Virus record (IMG/VR): IMGVR_UViG_3300045912_000375
Span: 1-40,503 of that record
Source of the DNA: a virus
Direction: 5' to 3' (one strand)
Length of the DNA stretch: 40,503 nucleotides
Both the position numbers and the translations under genes were made by a program. Shown piece by piece: positions 20,991 through 29,215 of the stretch. How positions within the stretch are numbered: the first letter of the stretch is position 1; each line of letters starts with the position of its first letter. The notes below the pieces were generated by a model. The model was not told the DNA's origin. It did no database searches and worked only from the letters and a program-made list of their open reading frames with translations.

Positions 20991-22510
20991 TGGCGGTACT
21001 CGCGCACCTGCCGCGCAAACTGCATTGTCCAGGCCGCCACGTCAATCGGCGTGTTGAACGTGTTGTGGTTGTTCACAATCAGGCCGCCGCCGCCCGGCGC
21101 CACGAAACCCTCCGGCCCGCGTTCGCCCACCGTGTAGGCCCGCCCGCCCGCGACCAGCCCGCCGCCCTGGCGCGGCCCGGCGGGCGTACCCGCCGGCGGC
21201 GTGAACCCGCCCGGCAGGCTCGGATACGTCGCCTCAATGTTGATGCGCCAGGGATTGTTCGTCAGGATTGCCAATTGCCGCTTGATTTCCTTCAGGCGGT
21301 CTTCGATATTCTTCGCCGCCCCTGCTGCCGTATCGAAGTCCTCTTGCAGCCCGGCGATGGCCTCGCCGAACGCCGCGATATCGCCGGTCTTGGCGAACTC
21401 CTGCGCGATGCCCTCGATGGTCGTCTTGTAGTCGAATGCGACCTGGCGGCCCGTACCCAACTTCTCGTCCACCACGCCCAGGGCCGTGCGCAGGTCTTCG
21501 CCCTTGACGCCAGCCGCCTCTAGCGCCCGTTCCAGGTCGGCCCCAGCCGTCTCGGCCCAGCCCTGGCTGGCCGCCTTCGCCGCATCCAGCGCAGACGCCA
21601 GTCCTTCCGCCTCGCCGCGCAGCTCGGCGATCAGGCTCTTCTGCCGGATGATGGGCGTGTTCGCCTGTTCCATCGCCTGCCCGGCAGCCGCGAATGCGCC
21701 CGCCAGCCCCGTCCAGCGGTCGCCATAAGCCTGCACCGAACGCTGCCCGGTGTCGAGCGCGTTATTCAGTCCATATTGCTCTTCCAGCAGGCCGCGCACG
21801 AACTCGCGCTGGCGCGTGCCGCGGTTGATAAATTCCGTGATGGCCGGCAGCAGGTGGTTCGCCAGTCCGATCATGGCCGACATGAACGAGTCGTTCAGGT
21901 CGTTCATGGCGATCTCGTACTCGCGCGCCGCCTGCACGGCGTCGCCGCTCATCACCAACCCGGCTCGCTCGACTTCCTGGCCCATTTCGCGGATGCCGGC
22001 CGCGCCGATCTCCATCAGCGGCCCCAGCTCCGCGCCCGAGCGCCCGAAGTTGTCCAGCAGGAACTTCGTCCGCTCAATCGGCGACTGGATGGCGTTATAC
22101 TCGTCCGCCAGGCGCGCGATGCCCTCGACGGTCGGGTCTACGCCCTTGCGAATGGCCGCCGTCAATGCCGTATTCAGCGTGCCGAACGATATCTCCAGGT
22201 TGTTGGCGACGGCAATCAGGCGCGAAGACTCTTCTGCTGTCGCCCCGATGTTGCGCGCCAGGTCGCGCGTCTGTTTGGCGTAGGCGACAGTCGGGCCGAT
22301 GATCTCGTCGTAAACGCCCTTCAGCGTCTTGAGCGCGCCTCCGGCCAGCGCCAGAGTGCTGCGCAGCTCGGTGAATTGCAGGTTGGACTGTTTGGTTGAC
22401 TCGGCGGCCTTCTTGGTCGCGCCTTCCAGGTCGCCCAGGCGCGTGTTGACCTGCGCGATGCCTTTGACCGCGTCGTCTACCGCCGCTCGAATCTCAAGCT
22501 CAATTGCCAT
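20987..22510 (-). CDS. Tape measure protein
   Basis: 507 aa, mostly helical. It starts with A-I-E-L-E-I-R-A-A-V-D-D-A-V-K-G-I-A-Q-V, the classic tape-measure opening, followed by coiled coil, a hydrophobic stretch (S-A-M-I-G-L-A-N-H-L-L-P-A-I), more coiled coil, and a Gly-rich C-terminus with G-G-R-A-Y-T-V-G-E-R-G-P-E, a motif typical of phage tape measures. At about 0.15 nm per residue this predicts a tail near 75 nm. It follows the frameshifted chaperone gene with an 11-base overlap, the conserved siphovirus order. Confidence 0.9.
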   Translation of the reverse strand: MAIELEIRAAVDDAVKGIAQVNTRLGDLEGATKKAAESTKQSNLQFTELRSTLALAGGALKTLKGVYDEIIGPTVAYAKQTRDLARNIGATAEESSRLIAVANNLEISFGTLNTALTAAIRKGVDPTVEGIARLADEYNAIQSPIERTKFLLDNFGRSGAELGPLMEIGAAGIREMGQEVERAGLVMSGDAVQAAREYEIAMNDLNDSFMSAMIGLANHLLPAITEFINRGTRQREFVRGLLEEQYGLNNALDTGQRSVQAYGDRWTGLAGAFAAAGQAMEQANTPIIRQKSLIAELRGEAEGLASALDAAKAASQGWAETAGADLERALEAAGVKGEDLRTALGVVDEKLGTGRQVAFDYKTTIEGIAQEFAKTGDIAAFGEAIAGLQEDFDTAAGAAKNIEDRLKEIKRQLAILTNNPWRINIEATYPSLPGGFTPPAGTPAGPRQGGGLVAGGRAYTVGERGPEGFVAPGGGGLIVNNHNTFNTPIDVAAWTMQFARQVREYRQ

Positions 22511-23101
22511 CGGCCGCCTTCATTGCGTCCACCAGCAGGCGGTGGTCGTCGGGGTGCGCCCTGGCCCACGCGGCCCAGTCGTCGCTGTCTGCGCGCGCCT
22601 GGTAGGCCGCCACGATGCGTTCGGCCAGCAGCTGCGCCTTGATCTCGGCATAGCTCAGCGCGCGGCCGTACACCGCCTGCGTCCCCAACCGGTCTACCAG
22701 TTCGGCCAGCACCAGCTCGGACGGCTTCGGCCCGGCGCCTGCCGCGTAGGCATAGGCGCGGGCCTTCACCCGTTTGGGTCGGCGTCCGCCGCCGTGATCA
22801 GCGCCGTCGTCTCGCGCAACAGCCACGCGATCAATTGCGAGGACGCCGCGCGCGGCGTCGCCGGAAACGTCTCGGGCGTGTACTGCTGTCCGCCATTCAG
22901 GTTCCACGTCTCGATGCAGGCGCACAGGCCCGGCAGCAGCGCCTGCTCGGCGCGCGATGCGTCGGGCTCGTCCTGGTCGATCAGGTCGCGCATAGCCGTC
23001 ACCGCATCCTGCCACGCCAGGAACTGCGGGAACGTCAGCGGCTCGGCCAGCGTCACCGTGCCGGGGAACTGCGCCACCGGCGACGTGATCACGCGGCCCA
23101 T
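22500..23101 (-). CDS. Tail assembly chaperone, -1 frameshift extended form (G-T analogue)
   Basis: Made by joining the frame of 22766-23101 to the overlapping frame that ends at 22500. The switch site is C-CCA-AAC on the minus strand (plus coordinates 22772-22778), a perfect X-XXY-YYZ heptamer four to ten bases before the TGA of the short form. After the slip the protein continues R-V-K-A-R-A-Y-A-Y-A-A-G and about 85 further residues, including Y-A-E-I-K-A-Q-L-L-A-E-R and D-D-H-R-L-L-V-D-A. Lambda gpG/gpGT and most siphoviruses encode this pair before the tape measure. The extension recruits tail-tube subunits. Confidence 0.82.
22766..23101 (-). CDS. Tail assembly chaperone, short form (G analogue)
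   Basis: 111 aa from ATG 23101; a TTG three codons upstream is possible. Helical with F-L-A-W-Q-D-A-V-T-A-M-R-D-L-I-D and W-N-L-N-G-G-Q-Q-Y-T-P-E-T, a pattern I associate with phage tail chaperones. The stop lies just after the CCCAAAC slippery site. It coats or protects the tape measure during tail assembly and is absent from the finished virion. Confidence 0.82.
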   Translation of the reverse strand: MGRVITSPVAQFPGTVTLAEPLTFPQFLAWQDAVTAMRDLIDQDEPDASRAEQALLPGLCACIETWNLNGGQQYTPETFPATPRAASSQLIAWLLRETTALITAADADPNG

Positions 23102-23102
23102 A

Positions 23103-23606
23103 TCACGCAAGTCCAGTCGTGCCCCAGCCCGGCACGGCGCCGGGGAACGGCTTGACGCGCGCGCTGTACTTCTCGCCCTCCACCTGGTACTTGGTCAGCA
23201 CGTAGCCCTGGTTGGCCGATGGCGAGACGATGCCGAACACCGGCTCGCCCGTCTCCCAATAGTGGCGCACGCCGAATTTGACGCAGAAGCCCAGCGGCGT
23301 GGCGAACGCCGGAGCGGACAGCGGGGCCAGCACCGTGTGCGATCCGGACAGCGCCGGGGCCGCGCCCGAGGCCGCCGCCGTCGTGACCGGGCTGCTGTCC
23401 CACGGGCCGCCGAATTCGATCTCGGCTTCCGGGTGGTTGGCGAGATAGCCCTTTACCTGGTCTTGGAACGCGGTCAGATCGACTTCGTCGTATACGAAGC
23501 CGACCGGCGACAGCGTGTCCACCGGAATGTCGCGCGGTGTGCCGCCGCTGTCGTCGATGACAACGTTCAGCCAGCGGGTGACCGTCCTGCCTGTCTGTGG
23601 CGCCAT
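23103..23606 (-). CDS. Tail tube protein paralogue (167 aa)
   Basis: Shares an N-terminal block with the next gene upstream: R-T-V-x-R-W, then G-x-V-Y-D-E-x-D-L-T-A, then V-K-G-Y-L-x-N-H. These match the beginning of the 252-aa product at 23620 with the same spacing, so the genes are tandem paralogues. Beta-rich with V-K-F-G-V-R-H-Y-W-E-T-G-E in the second half. Position just before the chaperone pair fits a major tail (tube) protein; one of the two may form the tube and the other a decorated or capping ring. Confidence 0.7.
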   Translation of the reverse strand: MAPQTGRTVTRWLNVVIDDSGGTPRDIPVDTLSPVGFVYDEVDLTAFQDQVKGYLANHPEAEIEFGGPWDSSPVTTAAASGAAPALSGSHTVLAPLSAPAFATPLGFCVKFGVRHYWETGEPVFGIVSPSANQGYVLTKYQVEGEKYSARVKPFPGAVPGWGTTGLA

Positions 23607-23619
23607 AGCCTATGCTCCT

Positions 23620-24378
23620 TTAGCCCCTGAAGAATGCCATTACGAACGCGACTTCGGTCGCGTCGTCCAGAGTCAACTGCCAGCGCAGGTAGCGCCGGAC
23701 GGTATCGGTCGTGGCGCGCACAATGCCGTGTACGCCCGCCGCCATCGTGATATTTCCGGTCGCGCAGCCGGTCAGCGGCGCAAAGCTGGCGTCCAGGTTC
23801 GTCTCCGCGTCCTCGACCAGCAGTTCCGCGTCGCCATCGCCCGCCAGGACGTGGTACAGCATGTAGCCGCCGTGCGCTGACGGCCCGCCGTTGTCGTCTA
23901 TCCCGATCTGGTCGTTGGCTGCGTCTTCCGCGCCCTCGGCATGCAGCAGACAGCCGAACGCCCGGTAGTGGTTGGGGAACTCGGCGTCCGCCGCCCAGCC
24001 CATGAACGGCACGGTGAACGCGATGCCGCCGCCGTCGTCCACCGCCTGCCCCGCGCCCTGCTGGAACTGCCCGCCGAAGCACACATCTCCCGCCTGCGGC
24101 TCGGCCAGCTGCCCGAAGGCGGCCAGGAACGTGCGCCGCGCGCCCTCGGCGGCAATGGTGTGCAGGCCCGCCGGGTCGGCGTTGTCCATGAGTCCATTCA
24201 GCACGTCTACGTTGACCTGGTAATGGTTCGGCAGATAGCCCTTGACCGGGTCGGACAGCGCCGTCAGGTCGGCCTCGTCGTAAACAATGCCCAGCGGCCC
24301 CAAGCTGCGCGCATTACCCGAGACGTTGTACCCGTCCAGCCAGACGCGCGTCCACCGGCTAACCGTTCGTCCGCTCAT
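23620..24378 (-). CDS. Major tail protein-like, longer paralogue (252 aa)
   Basis: Begins at ATG 24378, overlapping the upstream stop. It shares the opening motif with the 167-aa paralogue at 23103 but has an extra central domain (V-P-F-M-G-W-A-A-D-A-E-F-P-N-H-Y, L-L-H-A-E-G-A-E-D-A-A-N-D-Q). It ends in Y-L-R-W-Q-L-T-L-D-D-A-T-E-V-A-F-V-M-A-F, a pattern frequent in phage tube or decoration proteins. Likely a virion tail component; which paralogue forms the tube cannot be told from sequence alone. Confidence 0.7.
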   Translation of the reverse strand: MSGRTVSRWTRVWLDGYNVSGNARSLGPLGIVYDEADLTALSDPVKGYLPNHYQVNVDVLNGLMDNADPAGLHTIAAEGARRTFLAAFGQLAEPQAGDVCFGGQFQQGAGQAVDDGGGIAFTVPFMGWAADAEFPNHYRAFGCLLHAEGAEDAANDQIGIDDNGGPSAHGGYMLYHVLAGDGDAELLVEDAETNLDASFAPLTGCATGNITMAAGVHGIVRATTDTVRRYLRWQLTLDDATEVAFVMAFFRG

Positions 24379-24836
24379 GCCGCCTCCATCAGGTCGCGCA
24401 CATTCACGCTGATGACACAACCGTGAAACAGCGTGCCCGCCGCATCCACGACCGGCCCGAACTGCGGAATGCCGCTGACCTGGTGCTCGTGCGCCGCGCT
24501 CAAGATCGTCGTCGCCAGCGCCAGCAGCACCGCCGCCGCCTTCGTCACCATTGCCGCGTAGCCCTCGAACAGGCTGTGGCCCTCGGCGACCGGCGCAAAG
24601 TAGAAGTTGTAGTTCAACGTATAGCGGCACGACTTGCGCGCCGCCGCCGGCCCGCCGAACGACTCTTCTTCCACGCTCAAATTCGTCACGAAATTGTCCG
24701 GCCGTGGGGCCAGCAGCGGGCAGTCCTGCGGATTGACGCTTTCAGGTATCTTGCCCGCGTCGCGCACGTTCACGCCGCTGATGTTCAGCGCAGCAATGGC
24801 CGCCGTGACGGTCGCGATTTTGACGCTCTCAGCCAT
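24375..24836 (-). CDS. Tail completion/terminator-like protein, 153 aa
   Basis: A mixed alpha/beta protein: an N-terminal helix with K-I-A-T-V-T-A-A-I-A-A-L, the motif C-P-L-L-A-P-R-P-D, then long strands (C-R-Y-T-L-N-Y-N-F-Y-F-A-P-V) and an Ala-rich helix. Size and position between the head-tail connector and tail tube genes match the tail terminator (lambda gpU-like) slot. It overlaps the tube gene by 4 bases. Assignment by synteny. Confidence 0.62.
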   Translation of the reverse strand: MAESVKIATVTAAIAALNISGVNVRDAGKIPESVNPQDCPLLAPRPDNFVTNLSVEEESFGGPAAARKSCRYTLNYNFYFAPVAEGHSLFEGYAAMVTKAAAVLLALATTILSAAHEHQVSGIPQFGPVVDAAGTLFHGCVISVNVRDLMEAA

Positions 24837-24837
24837 C

Positions 24838-25752
24838 TCAACCCGTCGCCTGCCGCAGCGCGCCGAGCGCCGCCAGCCGGCCGCGTATCCACTTGCTCAC
24901 ATCCTTCGGCGTCTGGAACGAATTGCCGCCGATGTTCAGCACGTCGCCTACCGGGTTATTCTTCAGCCGCTGGTACGCTACTACCGCCTCTTTGCAGATA
25001 GTCATGATGGCCGGGCTGTGCCAGCGGTAAATGACGCTGCCGTTGTCGTGCGCCGCCGCCGTCGAGCCGTTCACACCGCGCCGCACCGTGACGGTATCGG
25101 TAGACCCAGTCGTTACCGAGACTACATACAGGTATTCGCTATCGATGCGCAGCAGGTCGCCGGCCCGCACCCGCCCGGTCGTGCAGGCGAACGTCGTCGC
25201 GCCAGTCGTGGCGATGGCCGCCGTCAGCGCGCCCAGGGTGTCGAGCCAAGCCGCGCCGTAGTCCGGGTGCCAGCCCCACACCCCGCGCAGTTGGATCGCC
25301 TGCCGGTACTCGCCCGCGGCCGTCGGCAGCCAGCCCGCGCTGGCGCCGTTCGCCAGCAGCAGGAACAGCTTCGGCGTCTCGTTCGGCGGCTCCAACAGAT
25401 AGTCGGCGCTGACGATCTCGCTGTCGTCGCCGTTGGTCAGTTGCAGCGCTTCCAGCAGCGGCGCGTCGAAGCGCAGGTAGTTGCCGCCGCCCCCGCTGCC
25501 CTTGCGCTCCAGGTGCGGGCTGTAGATGTCATCGGCGTACCACGCGCCGGGCGCGCTACGCGCCGCAGGCGTGTCGAAGCGGCGCGTCTCGATGCTCGGC
25601 CCGAACCGCTGCCCGGCGATCTCTTCCATCTCGCGCGACGTGGACTGGATCAGGTCGGTGTACAGCAGGTCGTGCGACGTGGCGGTAGACCCCACATAGT
25701 TGCGGATGTCGGCCAGCGTCGTCAGGTCGGCAAAGTAGGCCATCTCAGTCAT
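24838..25752 (-). CDS. Head-tail connector-like protein, 304 aa
   Basis: The N-terminal segment (L-A-D-I-R-N-Y-V-G, L-L-Y-T-D-L-I-Q-S-T-S-R-E-M-E-E-I-A-G-Q-R-F) is the helical start typical of gp6/gp15-type adaptors. A beta-rich insertion of about 180 residues contains D-L-L-R-I-D-S-E-Y-L-Y-V and V-R-R-G-V-N-G-S. The C-terminal helix (I-C-K-E-A-V-V-A-Y-Q-R-L) completes the adaptor. Start ATG 25752 overlaps the upstream stop by 8 bases; ATG 25743 is the alternative. It would join the portal ring to the tail. Confidence 0.7.
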   Translation of the reverse strand: MTEMAYFADLTTLADIRNYVGSTATSHDLLYTDLIQSTSREMEEIAGQRFGPSIETRRFDTPAARSAPGAWYADDIYSPHLERKGSGGGGNYLRFDAPLLEALQLTNGDDSEIVSADYLLEPPNETPKLFLLLANGASAGWLPTAAGEYRQAIQLRGVWGWHPDYGAAWLDTLGALTAAIATTGATTFACTTGRVRAGDLLRIDSEYLYVVSVTTGSTDTVTVRRGVNGSTAAAHDNGSVIYRWHSPAIMTICKEAVVAYQRLKNNPVGDVLNIGGNSFQTPKDVSKWIRGRLAALGALRQATG

Positions 25753-26398
25753 CCCGCCAGCGGCGCAGCGTCAGCCACTGCTGCCCGGCCAGCGTGAACG
25801 GATAGCGGCTGTACGGCGCGCCGGTCGCCCACAGCAGGAACGGCAGCGACAACTGGTCGGCCGGCGTCCAGCGCAGGCACTCGGCCCACCATGCTTCGTT
25901 CAGCGCGGCGACCGCCTGGTCGTGGTGCCGCCGCGCGATGCTCGTGCATTCCAATAGTGGAACCTGATCGGCGTAGCCCAGGCCGTAATACGTATTCACT
26001 TGCTCCGCCAGCGGCAGGCCGGCGTACTTGGGATGCGTCGTCGCCGCCAGTTCCTCGCGCACCGTCCGCCGCCAGCGGTGCGGGTAAAACACCTGTCCCG
26101 CACCGTTCAGATATTCCAGGCATTGCAACAGGCTAGCGTGCGCCTGCCAGCCCGCGTCGATCCAGATCGAAACATCGGCATCGGGGAACAGTCGGTGCGG
26201 GTGCAGTTTCGGCCACTTGGCCGCCATGCGCGGATCGGCGTGCGCGTATGGCAGTGGGCGCACGTCCCAGCCCGGCGCGGGCGCGTCCGGCGTGTCCGTG
26301 AAGGCGACGCACAGCGCGTCCACGGCCGGCGCGGGCGGTATCTCGGGATAGTAACCGCCGGCCAGGGCGGTGTAGATCACCGCGCGATGCGCTGCCAT
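25745..26398 (-). CDS. Glycosyltransferase-like protein (DUF616/TOD1-type)
   Basis: 217 aa from ATG 26398; an upstream start at 26410 is possible. V-I-Y-T-A-L-A-G-G-Y, then R-M-A-A-K-W-P-K-L-H-P-H-R-L-F, D-V-S-I-W-I-D-A-G and H-R-W-R-R-T-V-R-E-E-L follow the pattern of the DUF616/TOD1 glycosyltransferase-like family, with a D-x-D-like W-I-D acid. It is the last gene of a four-gene sugar-transfer set inside the structural operon and may modify virion proteins or, less likely, host surface sugars. Confidence 0.72.
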   Translation of the reverse strand: MAAHRAVIYTALAGGYYPEIPPAPAVDALCVAFTDTPDAPAPGWDVRPLPYAHADPRMAAKWPKLHPHRLFPDADVSIWIDAGWQAHASLLQCLEYLNGAGQVFYPHRWRRTVREELAATTHPKYAGLPLAEQVNTYYGLGYADQVPLLECTSIARRHHDQAVAALNEAWWAECLRWTPADQLSLPFLLWATGAPYSRYPFTLAGQQWLTLRRWRDD

Positions 26399-27138
26399 TT
26401 GCCGCCCCAACGCTGTTCCATCAGTTCCGTGCTCGGCCCCCAGTTATCATTGCGCCCGTCTACCGAAGTCGTCGGGTGGCCTTCGTGGTGCCACACCAGC
26501 GCATTCCGGCACAGCGCCACGCGCCAGCCCGCCGCCTTCAGGCGCAGGCCATAATCGATGTTGTGATGGAAATACAGTTCATCCCAAAACACGCCCACCT
26601 GATCGCTGGCCGCCCGCCGCACCAGGTACAGCACCTCTTCCGTCGCGTCGCAGTAGTGCAGATCGGGCGCGTCGTCCAGGCTGCCGGCCCAGGCGTCGAA
26701 CGCGGCGCGTTCGCGTCCGCCCGTCTCGTTCAACTCGCGCCGAATATCCGGCGGGAACGCAGCGATGCTCCACGGCCAGCCGCCCGCCTGGTACGCCGCC
26801 GACACCCACGCCAACTGCGGGTCGGCGTCCAGCGCCGCAACGAGCCGGCGCAGGCACGAACGCGCCGGCGCGATGTCGTTGTTGCCCAGCAGCACATAAT
26901 CGCCCCCGGCCAACCGCCAGCCCAGGTTCGCGCCGGTCACGTAGCCCGTGTTGCGCGGCACATGCAGCACCGTCGCCTGCGCCGACCATTCCAGCATCCA
27001 GGCCCAGTCCTCCGCGCACGAGCCGTTATCCACCAGCACATAGTCGTCCGGCGTCACGTCGCCCCCGGCCAGCGCCGCCAGCGCGACCTGCATCAGCGCC
27101 GGCTGCCCGTACTGCCGCAATACCGCCGTGACATTCAT
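26377..27138 (-). CDS. GT2 family glycosyltransferase
   Basis: 253 aa from ATG 27138, chosen because the GT-A fold begins there; a GTG at 27198 would overlap the upstream stop and add 20 residues. Y-V-L-V-D-N-G-S-C (nucleotide-sugar binding), H-V-P-R-N-T-G-Y-V-T-G-A-N-L-G, D-Y-V-L-L-G-N-N-D-I-A with the N-N-D acid triad, and Y-F-H-H-N-I-D-Y-G-L-R-L-K-A-A-G (the catalytic base region) are the standard GT2 landmarks. Likely transfers an activated sugar to a phage structural protein. Overlaps the next gene by 22 bases. Confidence 0.85.
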   Translation of the reverse strand: MNVTAVLRQYGQPALMQVALAALAGGDVTPDDYVLVDNGSCAEDWAWMLEWSAQATVLHVPRNTGYVTGANLGWRLAGGDYVLLGNNDIAPARSCLRRLVAALDADPQLAWVSAAYQAGGWPWSIAAFPPDIRRELNETGGRERAAFDAWAGSLDDAPDLHYCDATEEVLYLVRRAASDQVGVFWDELYFHHNIDYGLRLKAAGWRVALCRNALVWHHEGHPTTSVDGRNDNWGPSTELMEQRWGGKWQRIAR

Positions 27139-27194
27139 GCCTTCACCGCCAGCCACGCGCCGAAATTCATCCAACGCCAGAAACAGTCCACAAG

Positions 27195-27914
27195 TCACGC
27201 CGGCTCACGCTCGGCCTCTTCGACCTGCAATTCCACGCCCATCTCGCGCAAGCCGTCCACGCCCCACTTCTCAACCAGCTTCTGCAAGTTGGCCGATAGC
27301 AGCGCGTTCAAGTCCTGCCGGAACGTCTGGTGCATTTTGTGCTCGACCCATGCGCGCTCCTGCACCAGCAGCCGCCAGCCTGCCGCCCGTAGCCGGAACG
27401 AGTAGTCCCAGTCCTCGTAATTGCCCGGCGAGAACCGCTCGTCCAGGAAGCCGACCTTAGCCGCCGCCTGCTTGCGGAACGCAACCGCGAACCCGATCAG
27501 CAGCGGCGCTTCCAGCAGTTGCGTGCCCGGCGCTTCCCGCCGCTGGAACCCGTAGACGTTGTTGGACACCGCGCCCACCGCCCCAACATCAGCGTCCGCG
27601 AACGGCGACAGCAGCGCGTCCAACCAGCCGGCGGTCACTTCCGTGTCGTTGTTCAGCCATACCAGGAACGGCGCGGGCTGCATGAACGACGCCGCCATGC
27701 CCAGGTTCACGGCGCGCACAAAGCCGCACGGGCGCGGTACATGCAGCAGCGTCAGGGTCGGGTAGTCTTCCAACAGGCGCGCCAGCGGCTCTACCGCCGT
27801 GCCGTTGTCCACGTAGATCACGTTGGCCGCGGGCGAGTGCTGTTCCAAGCTGCGCAGACAGCGGCGCAGCAGCGGCAGGTTGCCGTAGCCGGGGATGATG
27901 ATGTCAACGTTCAT
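27195..27914 (-). CDS. GT2 family glycosyltransferase
   Basis: 239 aa. D-I-I-I-P-G-Y-G-N-L-P-L-L start, V-I-Y-V-D-N-G-T, F-V-R-A-V-N-L-G-M, F-L-V-W-L-N-N-D-T-E-V (acidic triad) and F-S-P-G-N-Y-E-D-W-D-Y-S-F-R-L-R-A-A-G (E-D catalytic motif) give a full GT-A fold. It resembles the enzyme encoded next at 26377, so the pair may be an old duplication. A cytosolic modifier of virion protein or nucleotide-linked sugar is inferred. Confidence 0.86.
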   Translation of the reverse strand: MNVDIIIPGYGNLPLLRRCLRSLEQHSPAANVIYVDNGTAVEPLARLLEDYPTLTLLHVPRPCGFVRAVNLGMAASFMQPAPFLVWLNNDTEVTAGWLDALLSPFADADVGAVGAVSNNVYGFQRREAPGTQLLEAPLLIGFAVAFRKQAAAKVGFLDERFSPGNYEDWDYSFRLRAAGWRLLVQERAWVEHKMHQTFRQDLNALLSANLQKLVEKWGVDGLREMGVELQVEEAEREPA

Positions 27915-28665
27915 CAGCAGCCGCCTTCCGGCTCTTGGCTAGATACTCTGCAACCCGCCCGTTCGGCGCCGGGGCCTCGGACGGGACGGCCGTCACTTCC
28001 ACCGTCGCCGGGTCGCCTACATCCTGCGGATGGTCGGCCAGCCACTGATGCCAGGACGTGCTGTCTATCGTCGCCCCGGTCAGGTGCGGTATCTCAAACG
28101 TGCAGTCTACGTGATGCGGAATGCCCGCCTGCTCGCAGATGTCGCCGAAGTAGATATCCTCGGACGGATACACCTCCGAACCGCGCGGGTAGGTGTAGCG
28201 GAAGAACGGCGGCGGGAACCCGGCCGCTTCCAGCGCGTCGAACACCCAGCGCCGGATGGCGATACAGCCGGTGCCGACGGTAGCGCACTGGATCAGGCCC
28301 GCCGGCCATTCGGAGACCCGCGCCAGGTTGCCGTCCAGCTGGCGCACGAAGAAGCACGGATAGAACGGCTCGCCGCGCCGGAACGCCAGCGCGCCCACGA
28401 CGCCCTCGTTCCACGCGACCAGGCGGTCGATCACGTCCGGCGGGTACAGGTGGTCGTTGTCCAGCATGACCAGCGCGTCCTGCGGATCGGTCGCCTGATC
28501 GCGGAATAACTTGACGAATTGGTTGCGCGCCCAGTCGGTGCGCGAGTACGGCCAGCGCAGACGCACATGGCCGCGCGCGCCGGCGACCAGCGCCACGTCC
28601 AGCAACGACTGCACCGCGTAGTCGCTCGTATTGCGCTCCAGCGGCACGGCCCAGTAAACGGTCAT
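27904..28665 (-). CDS. Glycosyltransferase-like protein, 253 aa
   Basis: From ATG 28665. Y-W-A-V-P-L-E-R-N-T-S-D-Y, D-A-L-V-M-L-D-N-D-H-L-Y-P-P-D-V (D-x-D motif), A-L-A-F-R-R-G-E-P-F-Y-P and Y-P-S-E-D-I-Y-F-G-D (catalytic E-D region) fit a GT-A enzyme of the kind seen in phage and Chloroflexota genomes. The C-terminal 40 residues are a Pro/Ala-rich tail. It is the first gene of the glycosyltransferase set, about 100 bases after the decoration-like gene. Confidence 0.8.
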   Translation of the reverse strand: MTVYWAVPLERNTSDYAVQSLLDVALVAGARGHVRLRWPYSRTDWARNQFVKLFRDQATDPQDALVMLDNDHLYPPDVIDRLVAWNEGVVGALAFRRGEPFYPCFFVRQLDGNLARVSEWPAGLIQCATVGTGCIAIRRWVFDALEAAGFPPPFFRYTYPRGSEVYPSEDIYFGDICEQAGIPHHVDCTFEIPHLTGATIDSTSWHQWLADHPQDVGDPATVEVTAVPSEAPAPNGRVAEYLAKSRKAAADER

Positions 28666-28763
28666 GGCAGTTGTGTCCCCTCGCACGCCCCTGGGTGAGC
28701 GCCGGGCAGGCCGCAGGGGAACGGCTCTTCGGGGCCAGCACCCTAGCCCGGCGCAAGACGGGC

Positions 28764-29138
28764 TTAGCTCGCGCGCTTCTCCACCAGCGCCGCGACGTGG
28801 CCGACAAACTTGTCCGTCCCGCTCGGCACCCACACCACGCGCAGATAGCGCCGGGTCGTGGCGACGTGCGTCGTGAACGACCCGCTGGTCGTCATTGCGA
28901 TGGTGGCGATGGTCTCGCCGTCGTTGCCGCCGGACGTGGTCGCGTGCTGGATCAGCACGCTAAACGTCCCGGCCAGCTCGGTCGGCACCAGGCTGCCGAC
29001 GATCTTCATCTCGCGCCGGCCGACGTTGGCATACCCGACGCCGATGTCCACCGCATCGCCGGTGGTGCGGCCGTCGTCGGTCGTCGCCGCAATGGGCGGG
29101 CCGTAGATCGGCACGTAAGCAAGGCTCTTCTGATTCAT
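28764..29138 (-). CDS. Head decoration-like small structural protein, 124 aa
   Basis: Lies directly downstream of the capsid gene, with its own AGGAG ribosome site. Entirely beta-rich: F-S-V-L-I-Q-H-A-T-T-S-G-G-N-D-G, Y-L-R-V-V-W-V-P-S-G-T-D-K-F. This is the pattern of small phage proteins that report asymmetric noise around a mean in jelly-roll decoration proteins (often annotated only as hypothetical virion proteins). Placement supports a capsid-surface role and makes it a possible target of the neighbouring glycosyltransferases. Confidence 0.62.
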   Translation of the reverse strand: MNQKSLAYVPIYGPPIAATTDDGRTTGDAVDIGVGYANVGRREMKIVGSLVPTELAGTFSVLIQHATTSGGNDGETIATIAMTTSGSFTTHVATTRRYLRVVWVPSGTDKFVGHVAALVEKRAS

Positions 29139-29161
29139 GAGATTGGCTCCTATCGAACTCG

Positions 29162-29192
29162 GGGGCGGGCTGCCTGCTAACCCGCCCGCCCC
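29162..29192 (-). terminator. Hairpin between capsid and decoration-like genes
   Basis: A 9-bp GC stem (29162-29170 with 29184-29192) around a 13-base loop, without a T tract. It may reduce transcription or protect mRNA ends between capsid and decoration genes. Confidence 0.35.
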
Positions 29193-29215
29193 GTCATGGT
29201 CTCAGGCCCGCCGGG

